Assembly (NCBI GenBank): GCA_963854735.1
Contig: OY978102.1
Location: 1,364,001 to 1,428,000, forward strand
Length of the DNA: 64,000 nucleotides
Direction: 5' to 3'
From: Marvania coccoides
Taxonomy: Eukaryota; Chlorophyta; Trebouxiophyceae; Chlorellales; Chlorellaceae
Below the pieces are notes generated by a model. That model was given only the letters and a program-made list of their open reading frames with translations, had not been told where the DNA came from and made no database searches. Made by a program: the position numbers and the translations under genes. The first letter of the stretch is position 1. Each line of letters starts with the position of its first letter. This document shows positions 55,894 to 64,000 of the stretch, one piece after another.

Positions 55894-56862
55894 TCACGCT
55901 TTTGGAGGGCAAGAGAGGGATTTAAGCTGCTCAAAAGGCGACATCGATTTATCTTCAATGCCGGGTAGGCGCATGTGTTTTAAACACTGCGGGTATTTTC
56001 GGGCATACCCTTCAAATATCTTAGAAGCGCACGAAAAAAGCATTTCATCAGCAGCGTCATAGCAATCACTGCACTCCATTGCCGACTTGTCTTTTTTATA
56101 ATTGCCAGGGCGAACGTTCACCATCTCATCAGCACTCAATTTGCCGCCGTACTTGGCGTGAAAAAAGCACATGGACGCCTCCCAAAAATCAGAAATGCCA
56201 ACAAAAGCAAACTGCTGCAGCCTGTCACACGCCTTCTGCGCCACAGCCAAGTCGGGAGGGCTTGCAGATTCGAATTTGGTGTCGCGCATGGCCACCCCAG
56301 CAACGATTTTTGTCTGCGCTCCCAGCGCCACATGAGGGTGTTTGTTGCCGCTGGCGTACTCGCAAATCTCGGCAGCAGAAGCGTCTTTTTTTCTATTGTA
56401 GATGACCTTTTGAAGAAAATGGTAGCCAGAGACCACTCGGCTTCGAGGAGACCTGACCAAGGTAAAAATCTGTTTCAGCTCGGCGTCGGTTCTGCTCTCC
56501 AAACTGACATGATCGCCGATGGGCCACTTTTTACGAAGTTTTTCGAGACGGAATTTAGTGAGGCACGACTTAGGGACGTTAGCTTCCGTGGGAGTGATCC
56601 AAGTTTTGGCTTTGATTGAAGGACATGCCCAACGAACCAGTGTGTTTCCGAAAGAAGTGCCCGCCTTTGGGATGTGAAGCCACTCAATGTTCTTCTTCTC
56701 AAATGAAGTGCTGCCAGGAGAGGAAAATGACGACCGTTTCCAAGAGCTGCTAAAGCAAAAATCATATCTGGAGCACGTTATCGCATGCAAGGAAAATATG
56801 ACGCATGAACAGAGCAAAAGAGTGCAAGAGGCTGTTGATCGAGAGCCACCATGTCTCTTCAT
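55894..56862 (-). CDS. Sulfotransferase-like type II membrane protein, copy 5
   Basis: Single exon, 322 residues from the first in-frame ATG (MKRHGGSRS). Signal-anchor at about 11-27 (CTLLLCSCVIFSLHAI). PAPS loops: IEWLHIPKAGTSFGNTL and TLVRSPRSRVVSGYHF. Shared blocks VALGAQTKIVAG, FAFVGISDFWEASMCFFHAK and CSDCYDAADEMLFSCA. About 230 bp from the divergent glycosyltransferase ATG. Confidence 0.82.
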   Translation of the reverse strand: MKRHGGSRSTASCTLLLCSCVIFSLHAITCSRYDFCFSSSWKRSSFSSPGSTSFEKKNIEWLHIPKAGTSFGNTLVRWACPSIKAKTWITPTEANVPKSCLTKFRLEKLRKKWPIGDHVSLESRTDAELKQIFTLVRSPRSRVVSGYHFLQKVIYNRKKDASAAEICEYASGNKHPHVALGAQTKIVAGVAMRDTKFESASPPDLAVAQKACDRLQQFAFVGISDFWEASMCFFHAKYGGKLSADEMVNVRPGNYKKDKSAMECSDCYDAADEMLFSCASKIFEGYARKYPQCLKHMRLPGIEDKSMSPFEQLKSLSCPPKA

Positions 56863-57093
56863 ACTATTTGCAAGCAAAAACTGCCGGCAACAACTGCTGT
56901 TCTAGGGAGTTGCAAAAAAATTGGCCATCCAGGCTGCCATCGTGTCGAACATGTATCAATGCATATTTATAAACTATAAAAAAGCAATTTATCTGTTTTT
57001 GAGAGGGTGCTGATTGAATGGGGAAAAAAATGCGCCTTTTTCAGTTGGCAATTATTTGGAGTGGAATCGAGGAGGAGCCAAAGTCGCACTTGT

Positions 57094-58380
57094 ATGCACT
57101 CCCAACTGGGCGCTATGTCTAGCGGCCGCCCCAGGCGTTCTTTTGATACCAACAGTTTGTGTGCAGACATGAGGAGCGTTTACATCGCTGCCAGCATCGT
57201 CGCAGTTCTGTGTTTCCCAATTTTGCATCGTTATTTGAATATTCAACATCAATCTGGCGCCAGTACAGTATACGTCGATTCGTTTCCCACCACTTTGAAG
57301 GTGCTTGATCGGTTGCAAAGTGGGACCAGCATAACGGGACAGGCGCTGTTTTTGCCCGTCCCTGACCAGCTGAAGCTCCTTGTGAATGCGTTCTCCAGCA
57401 ACAAAGTGAAGAAGGCCCGAGCTGGCGGGCCCAAAGTCGTTTTTGTGGTGACGTGGTCGCACTTCCCAGAGATGATGGCCACTCAGATAGCCAGCATATA
57501 TAATTTTGTGGAGGAGTCTGTGTCGTACGTTGTTGTCAACACATCGCAGGACGATGAGACCGCCGCAGCTATTGAAAACGTGGCAGCCGAGTTTGGCGTC
57601 GTTCACGTTCGTGTACCGCCGAAGAGCGACGACCCCAGCCGCATTCACCTCCAGAGCATGCGGGAGGCAACAAAAGCAGTCGTGAAGAAGAGAATGTTGG
57701 AAGCGCAAGACAAGCTCGTGTATTTTGACTCGGACATGTTTCTTCTGTCTTCATTTTCTTTCCACAAGGTGTCAGAGGGCTTCAATTACGTAACTTGGGT
57801 GCGAAAGAGGAAGGTCAAGGACGGCGAGGTTCGTTATTTCTGGTTGAATTTTCTGGTCATCAACCTCTCCAGCTTTGATTCCCCTTTCAAAGCTTTGCAA
57901 GACTTGGATTTGGACAAATGCTGGGGGTACAGAGGGGCCAAAGACATGGACAGCGGCGGTTGCACAGCGAAGCTGGTTGATGGCGATCCCAGCCTCAGAA
58001 TCTACTCTGCCAAAGTTCTGTTTTGCCCACCTTTATATTCCAACGATTCAAAGGTGGTGCATGAATACGTGCATCAGAAACTTGACGATACGCTTGATGT
58101 TTCGCAACCTACGTACTCCAGCATCCCTGTGGCTCTTTTCCAGCGGCAGCAGTGCATTGCGCCGACTTTCAGCCCCCCTCTGGACGCCGAAGAGCTGAAG
58201 CAGTGCACGAAGCCTGAGTCCCTGGTGTTCTCTTCGTCGGTGGGCATGGGCATTTACCACATGCGCGGGGCTGGAAGCAATTATCGAGGCTGCCCAGCAC
58301 AGCATTTGCAATATCGACAGCTTTCGGTGTTGCACCGAGTACTGGAAGGCCTTCTCTACAAACACGGGCCTTTTGAATAA
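57094..58380 (+). CDS. Type II membrane glycosyltransferase with DxD motif
   Basis: Single exon, 428 residues. Signal-anchor at about 29-46 (VYIAASIVAVLCFPIL). The luminal part begins a Rossmann-like fold at KVVFVVTWSHFPEMMATQI, with DETAAAIENVAAEFGVVHV, and has YFDSDMFLLSSF: a DSD metal-nucleotide-sugar motif of GT-A enzymes. A Cys-rich C-terminal half includes DKCWGYRGAKDMDSGGC and VGMGIYHMRGAGSNYRGC. The fold resembles the N-terminal half of the fusion protein at 61000. The family could not be pinned down; GT8- or nucleotide-diphospho-sugar-transferase-like. The frame extends upstream without ATG, so the ATG at 57094 was chosen; 57115 is an alternative. Confidence 0.7.
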   Translation: MHSQLGAMSSGRPRRSFDTNSLCADMRSVYIAASIVAVLCFPILHRYLNIQHQSGASTVYVDSFPTTLKVLDRLQSGTSITGQALFLPVPDQLKLLVNAFSSNKVKKARAGGPKVVFVVTWSHFPEMMATQIASIYNFVEESVSYVVVNTSQDDETAAAIENVAAEFGVVHVRVPPKSDDPSRIHLQSMREATKAVVKKRMLEAQDKLVYFDSDMFLLSSFSFHKVSEGFNYVTWVRKRKVKDGEVRYFWLNFLVINLSSFDSPFKALQDLDLDKCWGYRGAKDMDSGGCTAKLVDGDPSLRIYSAKVLFCPPLYSNDSKVVHEYVHQKLDDTLDVSQPTYSSIPVALFQRQQCIAPTFSPPLDAEELKQCTKPESLVFSSSVGMGIYHMRGAGSNYRGCPAQHLQYRQLSVLHRVLEGLLYKHGPFE

Positions 58381-58871
58381 TAAAAATTGTAGTGGAGCTG
58401 CCATCACGCTGTATACTTACGATTTTCACAATTTTTCATCTACAATGTTTTTCTAATGCCCAAGAGTACTCTCTTTTGAAATAATCGACGTCTTGGAACA
58501 TTTTTCAGAATTAAACGACCCCCTTTTTTTGCGTGTTGCCGATTATCTTTCACCGGCTCACATTTTATTGATCATAAACTGCTCATTAAATACAAGAAAT
58601 TGTAAATTGGTGTTCTTCAGGCACTCCCAAAGTCACCCCCAATGGGTGGCTCTCTGCCGTGTGGCAATCTTACATTAAGCGAATTCGCAAAATACACGCC
58701 TATGGAAACTCCAGATGATTCATTTCAAAATGAGAAATGTAAACGTTTTATAGCCGCCAGCATTGCGCAAATACGGGGATGTGCAAAGTGAATTCATTGC
58801 CATAAGAAATTGAAATATGCATATAATAAATAAAAGTAATAAAGTGACGGGTAAACAAAATAATAATTATA
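58381..58871. other. Intergenic, 491 bp, with F-box-like fragment
   Basis: Convergent spacer between the glycosyltransferase and sulfotransferase copy 6. A plus-strand frame 58493-58678 (no ATG at its start) reads ELNDPLFLRVADYLSPAHIL and later SHPQWVALCR. This recalls the L..L...I..YL...L......W..LC pattern of an F-box. It may be a relic exon. Confidence 0.35.
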
Positions 58872-60029
58872 TCATTTATCATCGGCGGTGCTGCAGCCGA
58901 GGGACCTCAGCGCTTCAAGGGGCGTCGTCCACTTGTCACCGCCCGGCAGCCGAATGTACTGCACGCACTGCGGGTACTGCTCAGAGTACTCTCCGAACAG
59001 CTCCACGGCACACGAGTAGAGCAGCTCGTCCGCCGCGTCAAAACAGTCACCACATTTCAGCCCCTCCTCGCCTTTCTTATAAGAACCAGGCCGCACGTTC
59101 ACCAGCTCGTGCGCCTCCAGCGTGCCGCCGTGCTTTGCGTGGAAGAAGCACATGGAGGCCTCCCAAAAGTCAGAGATGCCAACAAACGCAAGCTTCTTCA
59201 TGCGGCTGCACGCCCGCCGAGCAACAGCCATGCTGGGCGCGCCCGCGGCCTCAAACTCGGCTGCCAGCGGCGCAATGGTGTGCATCACCTCCCCCGCAAT
59301 GATCTTGGCCTGCGAGCCCAGGGCCACGTGCGCATACTTGCTCTTGCGAGCGTACCGACATATCTTCTTCACTGAAACGCCGCGCTTCGCTTTGTCGTAC
59401 AAAAACTTCTGCACAAAGTAGTAGCCAGACAGCAGGCGGCTGCGGGGCGAGCGTATCATGGTGAACACATTCCTCAACTCTTCATCTGTCCTGCCTTCCA
59501 AACTTAAATGGTCCCCAATGGGCCACTTGGCACGAATGTTTTCGACGCGAAACTTGGCCAGGCACGGCTTGGGGACGTTGCTGGCCCGCACGTGGCTCAC
59601 CCATATTTTGCTTGGCAGTTCAGGACACGCCCACTGCACCAAGGCGTTGCCAAAAGAGGTGCCCGTTTTGGGGATGTGCAGCCACTCAATCTTGGTGCTG
59701 GTTTTGGGAGAAGGTGTATTTGATGTTGAAGAAGAAAATGATAAAGACGAAGAGGACGAAGAAGAGGAAGACGAGGTTTTGGCGGGGCGTTGTTTATGAG
59801 CTGGGCCCAGGCAAAGCGTTCCAAACCAAGCGCACGACAGTGTGGACAACACAAACAGTGCGGCGATGCCAGCAGCGACCTTCCAAATTGCACTCTTTCT
59901 CAAGCAAGCTCGGCTCTCCATTTTGTTCAAACCAACAATCATCTTCAACCAAGTTGTCAGCGCATCGGGCGCAGGGCGGAAAGGTGTACACACTCTGGAA
60001 ATTTCAACTCGTCCCAAAACACCACACAT
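58872..60029 (-). CDS. Sulfotransferase-like type II membrane protein, copy 6 (twin of copy 4)
   Basis: Single exon, 385 residues, identical to copy 4 except Pro for Gln in LCLGPAHKQ just after the signal-anchor. All PAPS and family blocks are intact, so both copies look functional. The stop codon is TGA where copy 4 has TAA, because the duplication breakpoint falls inside the stop. The 92 bp upstream of the ATG are also identical to copy 4, so the proximal promoter may have been copied. Confidence 0.85.
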   Translation of the reverse strand: MCGVLGRVEISRVCTPFRPAPDALTTWLKMIVGLNKMESRACLRKSAIWKVAAGIAALFVLSTLSCAWFGTLCLGPAHKQRPAKTSSSSSSSSSSLSFSSSTSNTPSPKTSTKIEWLHIPKTGTSFGNALVQWACPELPSKIWVSHVRASNVPKPCLAKFRVENIRAKWPIGDHLSLEGRTDEELRNVFTMIRSPRSRLLSGYYFVQKFLYDKAKRGVSVKKICRYARKSKYAHVALGSQAKIIAGEVMHTIAPLAAEFEAAGAPSMAVARRACSRMKKLAFVGISDFWEASMCFFHAKHGGTLEAHELVNVRPGSYKKGEEGLKCGDCFDAADELLYSCAVELFGEYSEQYPQCVQYIRLPGGDKWTTPLEALRSLGCSTADDK

Positions 60030-60121
60030 TCATTGTTGCTTTGCGCTTAAAGAGACGATGGCGGACGACTTCTTTGAATTTACGATCGCTATGAAATTTG
60101 CGATCTAATTTTCAACTCTAA
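58874..60121 (-). repeat. Duplicated 1,248-bp unit, copy B
   Basis: Direct-orientation copy of 53925-55172, one base different. Flanks on both sides diverge at once. Confidence 0.93.
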
Positions 60122-60999
60122 GAACGGAATCAACAGAAAGAATTCAATAATATCAAGGTATACGTCCAATGATTTTTTTATACTGATTTTATTCTTCATC
60201 ATCAAGCTTTTCTTCTCTCACCGCTCATGCGGGCCAAACATAATTAAAAGCCCAATCCACAGGATTGGCTTGTGATTGACTACTGCGCTGTTTCTCATAT
60301 GTGCATGACAGCGATGCCCTTCTAATTACCACGCACTGCCTCTTTATACGTTTCTCCCAGCAAACAAACCGCCGTGAGTCTGCTTCACCAATGCAGACTT
60401 CTAATTGTATTATTACATATTCAGGGTTGGATGCCGAATGCCCTATTAGAGCCTGGATTCCAGAATGCTTTCATGCTTTAAAGGCTTGCCATGGCAAATT
60501 GCTGCAGCTGCTTTGAAAGAATAGCATTCTGCCGCGTTTTATATCATCTCTAGCCCACGAACTGCCGCAATCGTGTCTATCGTTGAAATGCCGGACGCGA
60601 TGGATATTGGTGCTGGGGGCGACGTGCTTCTTCTGCTCAACAGCTGCACCGCCATTCATATTTCATGAAATTGAATTGGCAATCAAGTTCGCATGACTGC
60701 CCTCTTGATTGAAAAATAATTATACCGATACACCTGGATGCTCTTGTTTTTTGGTGTCTGCTTCATCTGTTCGTTTTACTACAGCACCGATCACCTCAAC
60801 TGCTCGGATGAAAACGGAGTTTCTGGGAGAAAACCAGCCATGAATTTGATTCATAGCAGCTGCACCATGCTATTGTACTAGAACGGTGTCTAAATGCTCT
60901 CTATTCTTTGGTGAGATGAACGATGTTTTGTATGAGAATTCCTGACACAGTTGTCGTCTCCTCTTTACGCCGAATGTGTTTGCCGAATTAATCATTTTG
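60122..60999. other. Intergenic, about 880 bp
   Basis: Divergent spacer between copy 6 and the fusion gene. Has an imperfect hairpin AAGCCCAATCC / GGATTGGCTT near 60248-60271. Small frames only. Confidence 0.5.
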
Positions 61000-62949
61000 A
61001 TGGCCCTAATGCCCCTGAAAGCAAAACGCGACATGTCTTTTTTCCAGAGCCCCGGTCGGTACATTGTTTTAGTGGCTCTTGCGCTCGCTCTACTGTTTTT
61101 TACAAGGTCGTCGCCACAAGTTTCAAAAGAAGGTGTCAAAGATAGTTCTAAGAAGCCAACCGAATCTAAAGAATCGGAGAGCGAACCCAAAATTTCACTG
61201 CCGCCGGCACTAAAAGAATGGACGCAATACAACAGGGCTGGCTTTTTCCCAGTGACGGAATACCCATCATGTTTGAGGTTGAAATCGTGGCCAATGCCCC
61301 AGAGAGCGCCTGAATTTCATGGCCGGAATGCGTTTGCGTTTGCACTGACGGCACTCAAGTCTGAAAAATGGGTCGATATCGCAGTAGAAAAGGCAGCTGA
61401 GATACGCATGTACTCACAGGCCACCATTATTTTTATTATTTACAAATATGGGCTTGGCGGTGACGAGTTTCTGAAGCAGCTCGAGGCCGGTTTGAAGGCG
61501 TTGGGAAGTTGTGAAGTTGTTTTGGTGGATCTCCCTTTCCAACGCTCCGATTTGCCCGCCAGATTTGTTAAAATTCAAGACAACAACCCCAACTGCTGTG
61601 GAATCACCGAGTACATCAAGTTTCACGCATTCAATTTGCCGTACGACACCGTCATCCTTCTCGACCTTGATATTTCGGTGTTAAAACCTATTCACCATTT
61701 GTTCGACTGCCACCATGATTTGATGTACTCCCCTGGTCCTGCCTCGCCCTTGAATGGGGGCATGCTGGTGCTGAAAGGCAACCAAAAGAATCCAACGGAG
61801 GACATTGTGGCAGACCTGATATATCAGTCGCAGTTTTATAACAATGACGAGTGCTGGGGAGGCACGGGTTGCGGCCCATGTGCAAAAACTAACAAGAAAG
61901 GCGTGCATTGTTACGGTTCTGAGGGCCTGCAGGGCTACCTCCACTACTACTTTGTGAAACGACGAGCTGCCAATTGCACGGCCCTCAAGCTCAATATGTG
62001 CGTGTACGATGCCCAGATTAAGGCGAAAACTTTTGATGACATGTGTTTGACCAGCAGCATGCCGTACATGGTGCACAAATGGAGTCCTCGCGTGCGCCAA
62101 AATGTTGAACACGACGGGCTCTCAATTTCTTTGCAGCCCAAGTCCAAAGTGTGTCGCCCTGATTTTTGGATTATTGGCGCAGAGAAGAGCGGCACGATAT
62201 CACTCAATGCGTTTTTGGCCAGGCATCCTCAAGTGTTCAGTGTTTCTTTGTCGGATATGGCAAATTCCCAGCAGCAGGCGCCCAGTCCCCGCCAAGACCT
62301 TTCCCAATACAATGCGCAATTTTCCAGCGCTCCTGCGGATGGTCTGGTGGGCGACGCTGCCCCCTCACGCCTTGTGGATGGGGTGGAGGACATTGTCACG
62401 TCATGCGGCCACAGATTCTCTAAATTCTTTGTTCTGCTGCGGGATCCGCTGGAAAGATGCATCGCCGAGGTGGCTAAAAGTGAAGTAAAGAAGACCTCTT
62501 CTTCCTCTCGTGCTGAAGTTTCGGCTGCTGTGGAAAAGCAGTTGGATGCATTTGAGCGAAAGCTGAAGAAAAATGCCGAGTCTGACTGGCCCGAGTCGCC
62601 CTTGCCACAGAAGCTATTTGGCAGTGGAGAAAATTGTGTATACGATGGCATTTACGTGATGCATTTGAAGCGGCTGCAGTACTTCACCAGCGTTGACAAT
62701 GTGCGCTTGTACTTTACTCGAGACTTCTCTCGTGCCCCTAATGCTGTGTTGATGGATGCCATTCAATTCCTCAGCCTCCCTGTGGATGGCTGGGAGATGC
62801 CAGCGCGCTTTGATGACGTGGTCGATGCCATCCCCCCTTTGGATAAAGTGCTTTCTTCGGCAACCGAGCAGCGATTCCGGAAGGTCATGCAACAGTACGA
62901 CAGCATGCTGGAGGAGCTGCTGGGCCGGCGGTTGCCGTGGCAACAATAA
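61000..62949 (+). CDS. Glycosyltransferase-sulfotransferase fusion, type II membrane protein
   Basis: Single exon, 649 residues from the ATG at 61000 (or 638 from 61033). Signal-anchor at about 19-36 (YIVLVALALALLFFTR). A GT-A glycosyltransferase domain follows (about 95-375): FAFALTALKSEKWVDIAVE, ATIIFIIYKYGLGG, ITEYIKFHAFNLPYDTVILL, DLDISVLKP as the DxD motif, and LNGGMLVLKG, as in GT8/glycogenin-type enzymes. From about 390 comes a sulfotransferase domain: FWIIGAEKSGTISLNAFL (5'-PAPS loop) then KFFVLLRDPLERCIAEV (3'-PAPS site). These loops resemble heparan-sulfate-type enzymes and differ from the six local paralogs. Predicted to add a sugar and sulfate the same or a neighbouring residue. 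No internal stop. Confidence 0.82.
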   Translation: MALMPLKAKRDMSFFQSPGRYIVLVALALALLFFTRSSPQVSKEGVKDSSKKPTESKESESEPKISLPPALKEWTQYNRAGFFPVTEYPSCLRLKSWPMPQRAPEFHGRNAFAFALTALKSEKWVDIAVEKAAEIRMYSQATIIFIIYKYGLGGDEFLKQLEAGLKALGSCEVVLVDLPFQRSDLPARFVKIQDNNPNCCGITEYIKFHAFNLPYDTVILLDLDISVLKPIHHLFDCHHDLMYSPGPASPLNGGMLVLKGNQKNPTEDIVADLIYQSQFYNNDECWGGTGCGPCAKTNKKGVHCYGSEGLQGYLHYYFVKRRAANCTALKLNMCVYDAQIKAKTFDDMCLTSSMPYMVHKWSPRVRQNVEHDGLSISLQPKSKVCRPDFWIIGAEKSGTISLNAFLARHPQVFSVSLSDMANSQQQAPSPRQDLSQYNAQFSSAPADGLVGDAAPSRLVDGVEDIVTSCGHRFSKFFVLLRDPLERCIAEVAKSEVKKTSSSSRAEVSAAVEKQLDAFERKLKKNAESDWPESPLPQKLFGSGENCVYDGIYVMHLKRLQYFTSVDNVRLYFTRDFSRAPNAVLMDAIQFLSLPVDGWEMPARFDDVVDAIPPLDKVLSSATEQRFRKVMQQYDSMLEELLGRRLPWQQ

Positions 62950-63511
62950 ATCAACATGGTTCTGATTAACAATATTTGAATAAAATGCTTGCAAGACCCT
63001 TCTCTAGTTAATACCAAAGGTTTTTGTTAGTTTTTTTTTAATTTGATGTAAACATATACTTAAAAACACTGATTTACTTTCGGCTAAGACAAGAGATGCA
63101 GGTGTGTATATTATTCAAAGTATTTCAATTCTGCAGCTGCACTCCTAAAGCAATCATCAGGGACACGTCTATTCATTATAACAGCCTCGCCCCTCATGCG
63201 GTTTTTTTCTTACCCAACTGGAAGTGCATCCTCACGAAATCAATGTTTCCGGTACAGCGGTGGCCTGATTGAGTTTATATGTTTTGACGCTGTCTTTTCC
63301 ATACTGTGCTTTTCACAGCAGTTGTGGCTGAGAATGCTAAAAAACCACATAACTATAATTCAAAAATCTTATTTATTCTTGCGTCAAATCTCTCGAATAA
63401 AATGTAAAGTTAAGTATCAAGATATTCTTCATGTCGGTATGAGCGCTCTTTATTCCAGTTTTCCAGTTACGATACCAATACACGATTATACAATTCGATG
63501 TATTCCATTTA
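62950..63511. other. Intergenic, 562 bp
   Basis: Convergent 3' flanks of the fusion gene and the methyltransferase-like gene. AT-rich; nothing recognised. Confidence 0.55.
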
Positions 63512-64000
63512 TTAGACGCGTATTGCAAAGGTGGCACACGCGTTGCCATCTGCTTCGTCATGGAAAATGTACCAAACACGGACTCCGTATTTTTCACACA
63601 ACCGATCGAGCGCTCTCCTCAGCTTCTCGCTGCAGTAGTACCCGCGCCCAGCAAGCCACCCCCCGGGCTCTAACACGTCAAAAGCAGTCTTGAGGGCCCG
63701 CCGGGCCTCTTTGTACGTCATGGTTTCGTAGAAATTTTGGTATAGAAAGTCCACGCGCCTGCCGCTGAATGATCGCGTCTCCAGCGAATCGATGGCATCA
63801 AGATTTACGAAACGCACGGAGTTGGACGACCTGCGATCTGCTATTCTTGATCTGCCAGATGTCTTGACCAGCCGATTGTAGAGTGCCTTGTTGGTGGCGT
63901 AGTCCACAACCCACAGCGTTTTTGGGTTGAAGCGCTCCAACAAATAGGCCAAAAACTCAATCTCGGGGATGCCCACGCCCACAATCTTCGAAGCAGACAA
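63512..64000 (-). CDS. Methyltransferase-like protein (5' end outside window)
   Basis: 162 C-terminal residues visible; the frame is open to the window edge. IVGVGIPEIEFLAYLLERF then TLWVVDYATNKALYN resembles SAM-binding motif I and the acidic end of strand 2 of a class I methyltransferase. VRFVNLDAIDSL and RVDFLYQNFY follow, then ALKTAFDVLEPGGWLAGRGY, which matches the post-motif III LxPGGxL turn. The GxG is slightly atypical (GVGIPE). Whether it is membrane-anchored cannot be seen. Orientation and lack of introns fit the cluster, so sugar O-methylation is a reasonable guess. Confidence 0.6.
   Translation of the reverse strand: MSASKIVGVGIPEIEFLAYLLERFNPKTLWVVDYATNKALYNRLVKTSGRSRIADRRSSNSVRFVNLDAIDSLETRSFSGRRVDFLYQNFYETMTYKEARRALKTAFDVLEPGGWLAGRGYYCSEKLRRALDRLCEKYGVRVWYIFHDEADGNACATFAIRV

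Noticed and set aside
45818..64000. Integrated giant-virus or transposon segment
   Set aside because: Intronless genes and lower GC would fit, but I see no capsid, polymerase, integrase, transposase or terminal repeats. Left as a possible origin of the genes, not as a called element.
1..64000. tRNA, rRNA, spliceosomal RNA, CRISPR
   Set aside because: Looked for T-loop GGTTCGA patterns, conserved U-RNA starts and regularly spaced repeats; none found by eye. A covariance-model scan would be decisive.

Overview
This is eukaryotic nuclear DNA. The genes of the first 45 kb carry many short introns with GT-AG (sometimes apparently GC-AG) borders. Exons are GC-rich, while introns and intergenic DNA are AT-rich. 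I recognised no rRNA, tRNA, CRISPR array, transposase or reverse transcriptase. A RecX with a transit-peptide-like leader, a leader-bearing uracil phosphoribosyltransferase and a beta-carbonic anhydrase suggest a plastid-bearing protist (alga). A HYLS1-like protein, if correctly called, suggests centrioles or flagella. I cannot name the genus.

Region 1 (1-45.4 kb) is dense housekeeping territory. Most gene models below were built by joining exons whose splice sites keep the reading frame. In order: DBP4/DDX10 RNA helicase (partial), two small membrane proteins, RecX, a 15-exon neuropathy-target-esterase-type phospholipase, a gene-poor gap, Mediator subunit MED10, uracil phosphoribosyltransferase, a CYP7-clan-like P450, a Bet1-like SNARE, a HYLS1-like protein, an NTF2-fold protein, PCID2 (TREX-2), GUP1-type MBOAT acyltransferase, an NT-C2/coiled-coil protein, a possible tiny gene, MLH1, an ankyrin-TPR protein, a TLC-domain protein, a four-TM protein, a TDRD3/RMI1-type OB-fold protein with an RGG tail, two unrecognised soluble proteins, a beta-carbonic anhydrase and a CENP-V/GFA-type zinc protein. 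Many neighbours are divergent with short shared upstream regions.

Region 2 (45.8 kb to the window end) is different. It holds eleven intronless genes of lower GC, nearly all with the layout of Golgi type II membrane enzymes: a short cytosolic tail, one signal-anchor and a luminal domain. Six are paralogous sulfotransferase-like proteins. The others are a fucosyltransferase-like protein with an HxRxGD-type motif, an SGNH/PC-esterase-type putative carbohydrate O-acetyltransferase, a DxD glycosyltransferase, a glycosyltransferase-sulfotransferase fusion, and a methyltransferase-like protein running off the end. Two sulfotransferase copies (53925-55172 and 58874-60121) are the same over 1,248 bp except for one base found. 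This looks like a young, expanding cluster for assembling and decorating a sulfated, possibly acetylated and methylated glycan. It is the strongest candidate here for an undescribed system.
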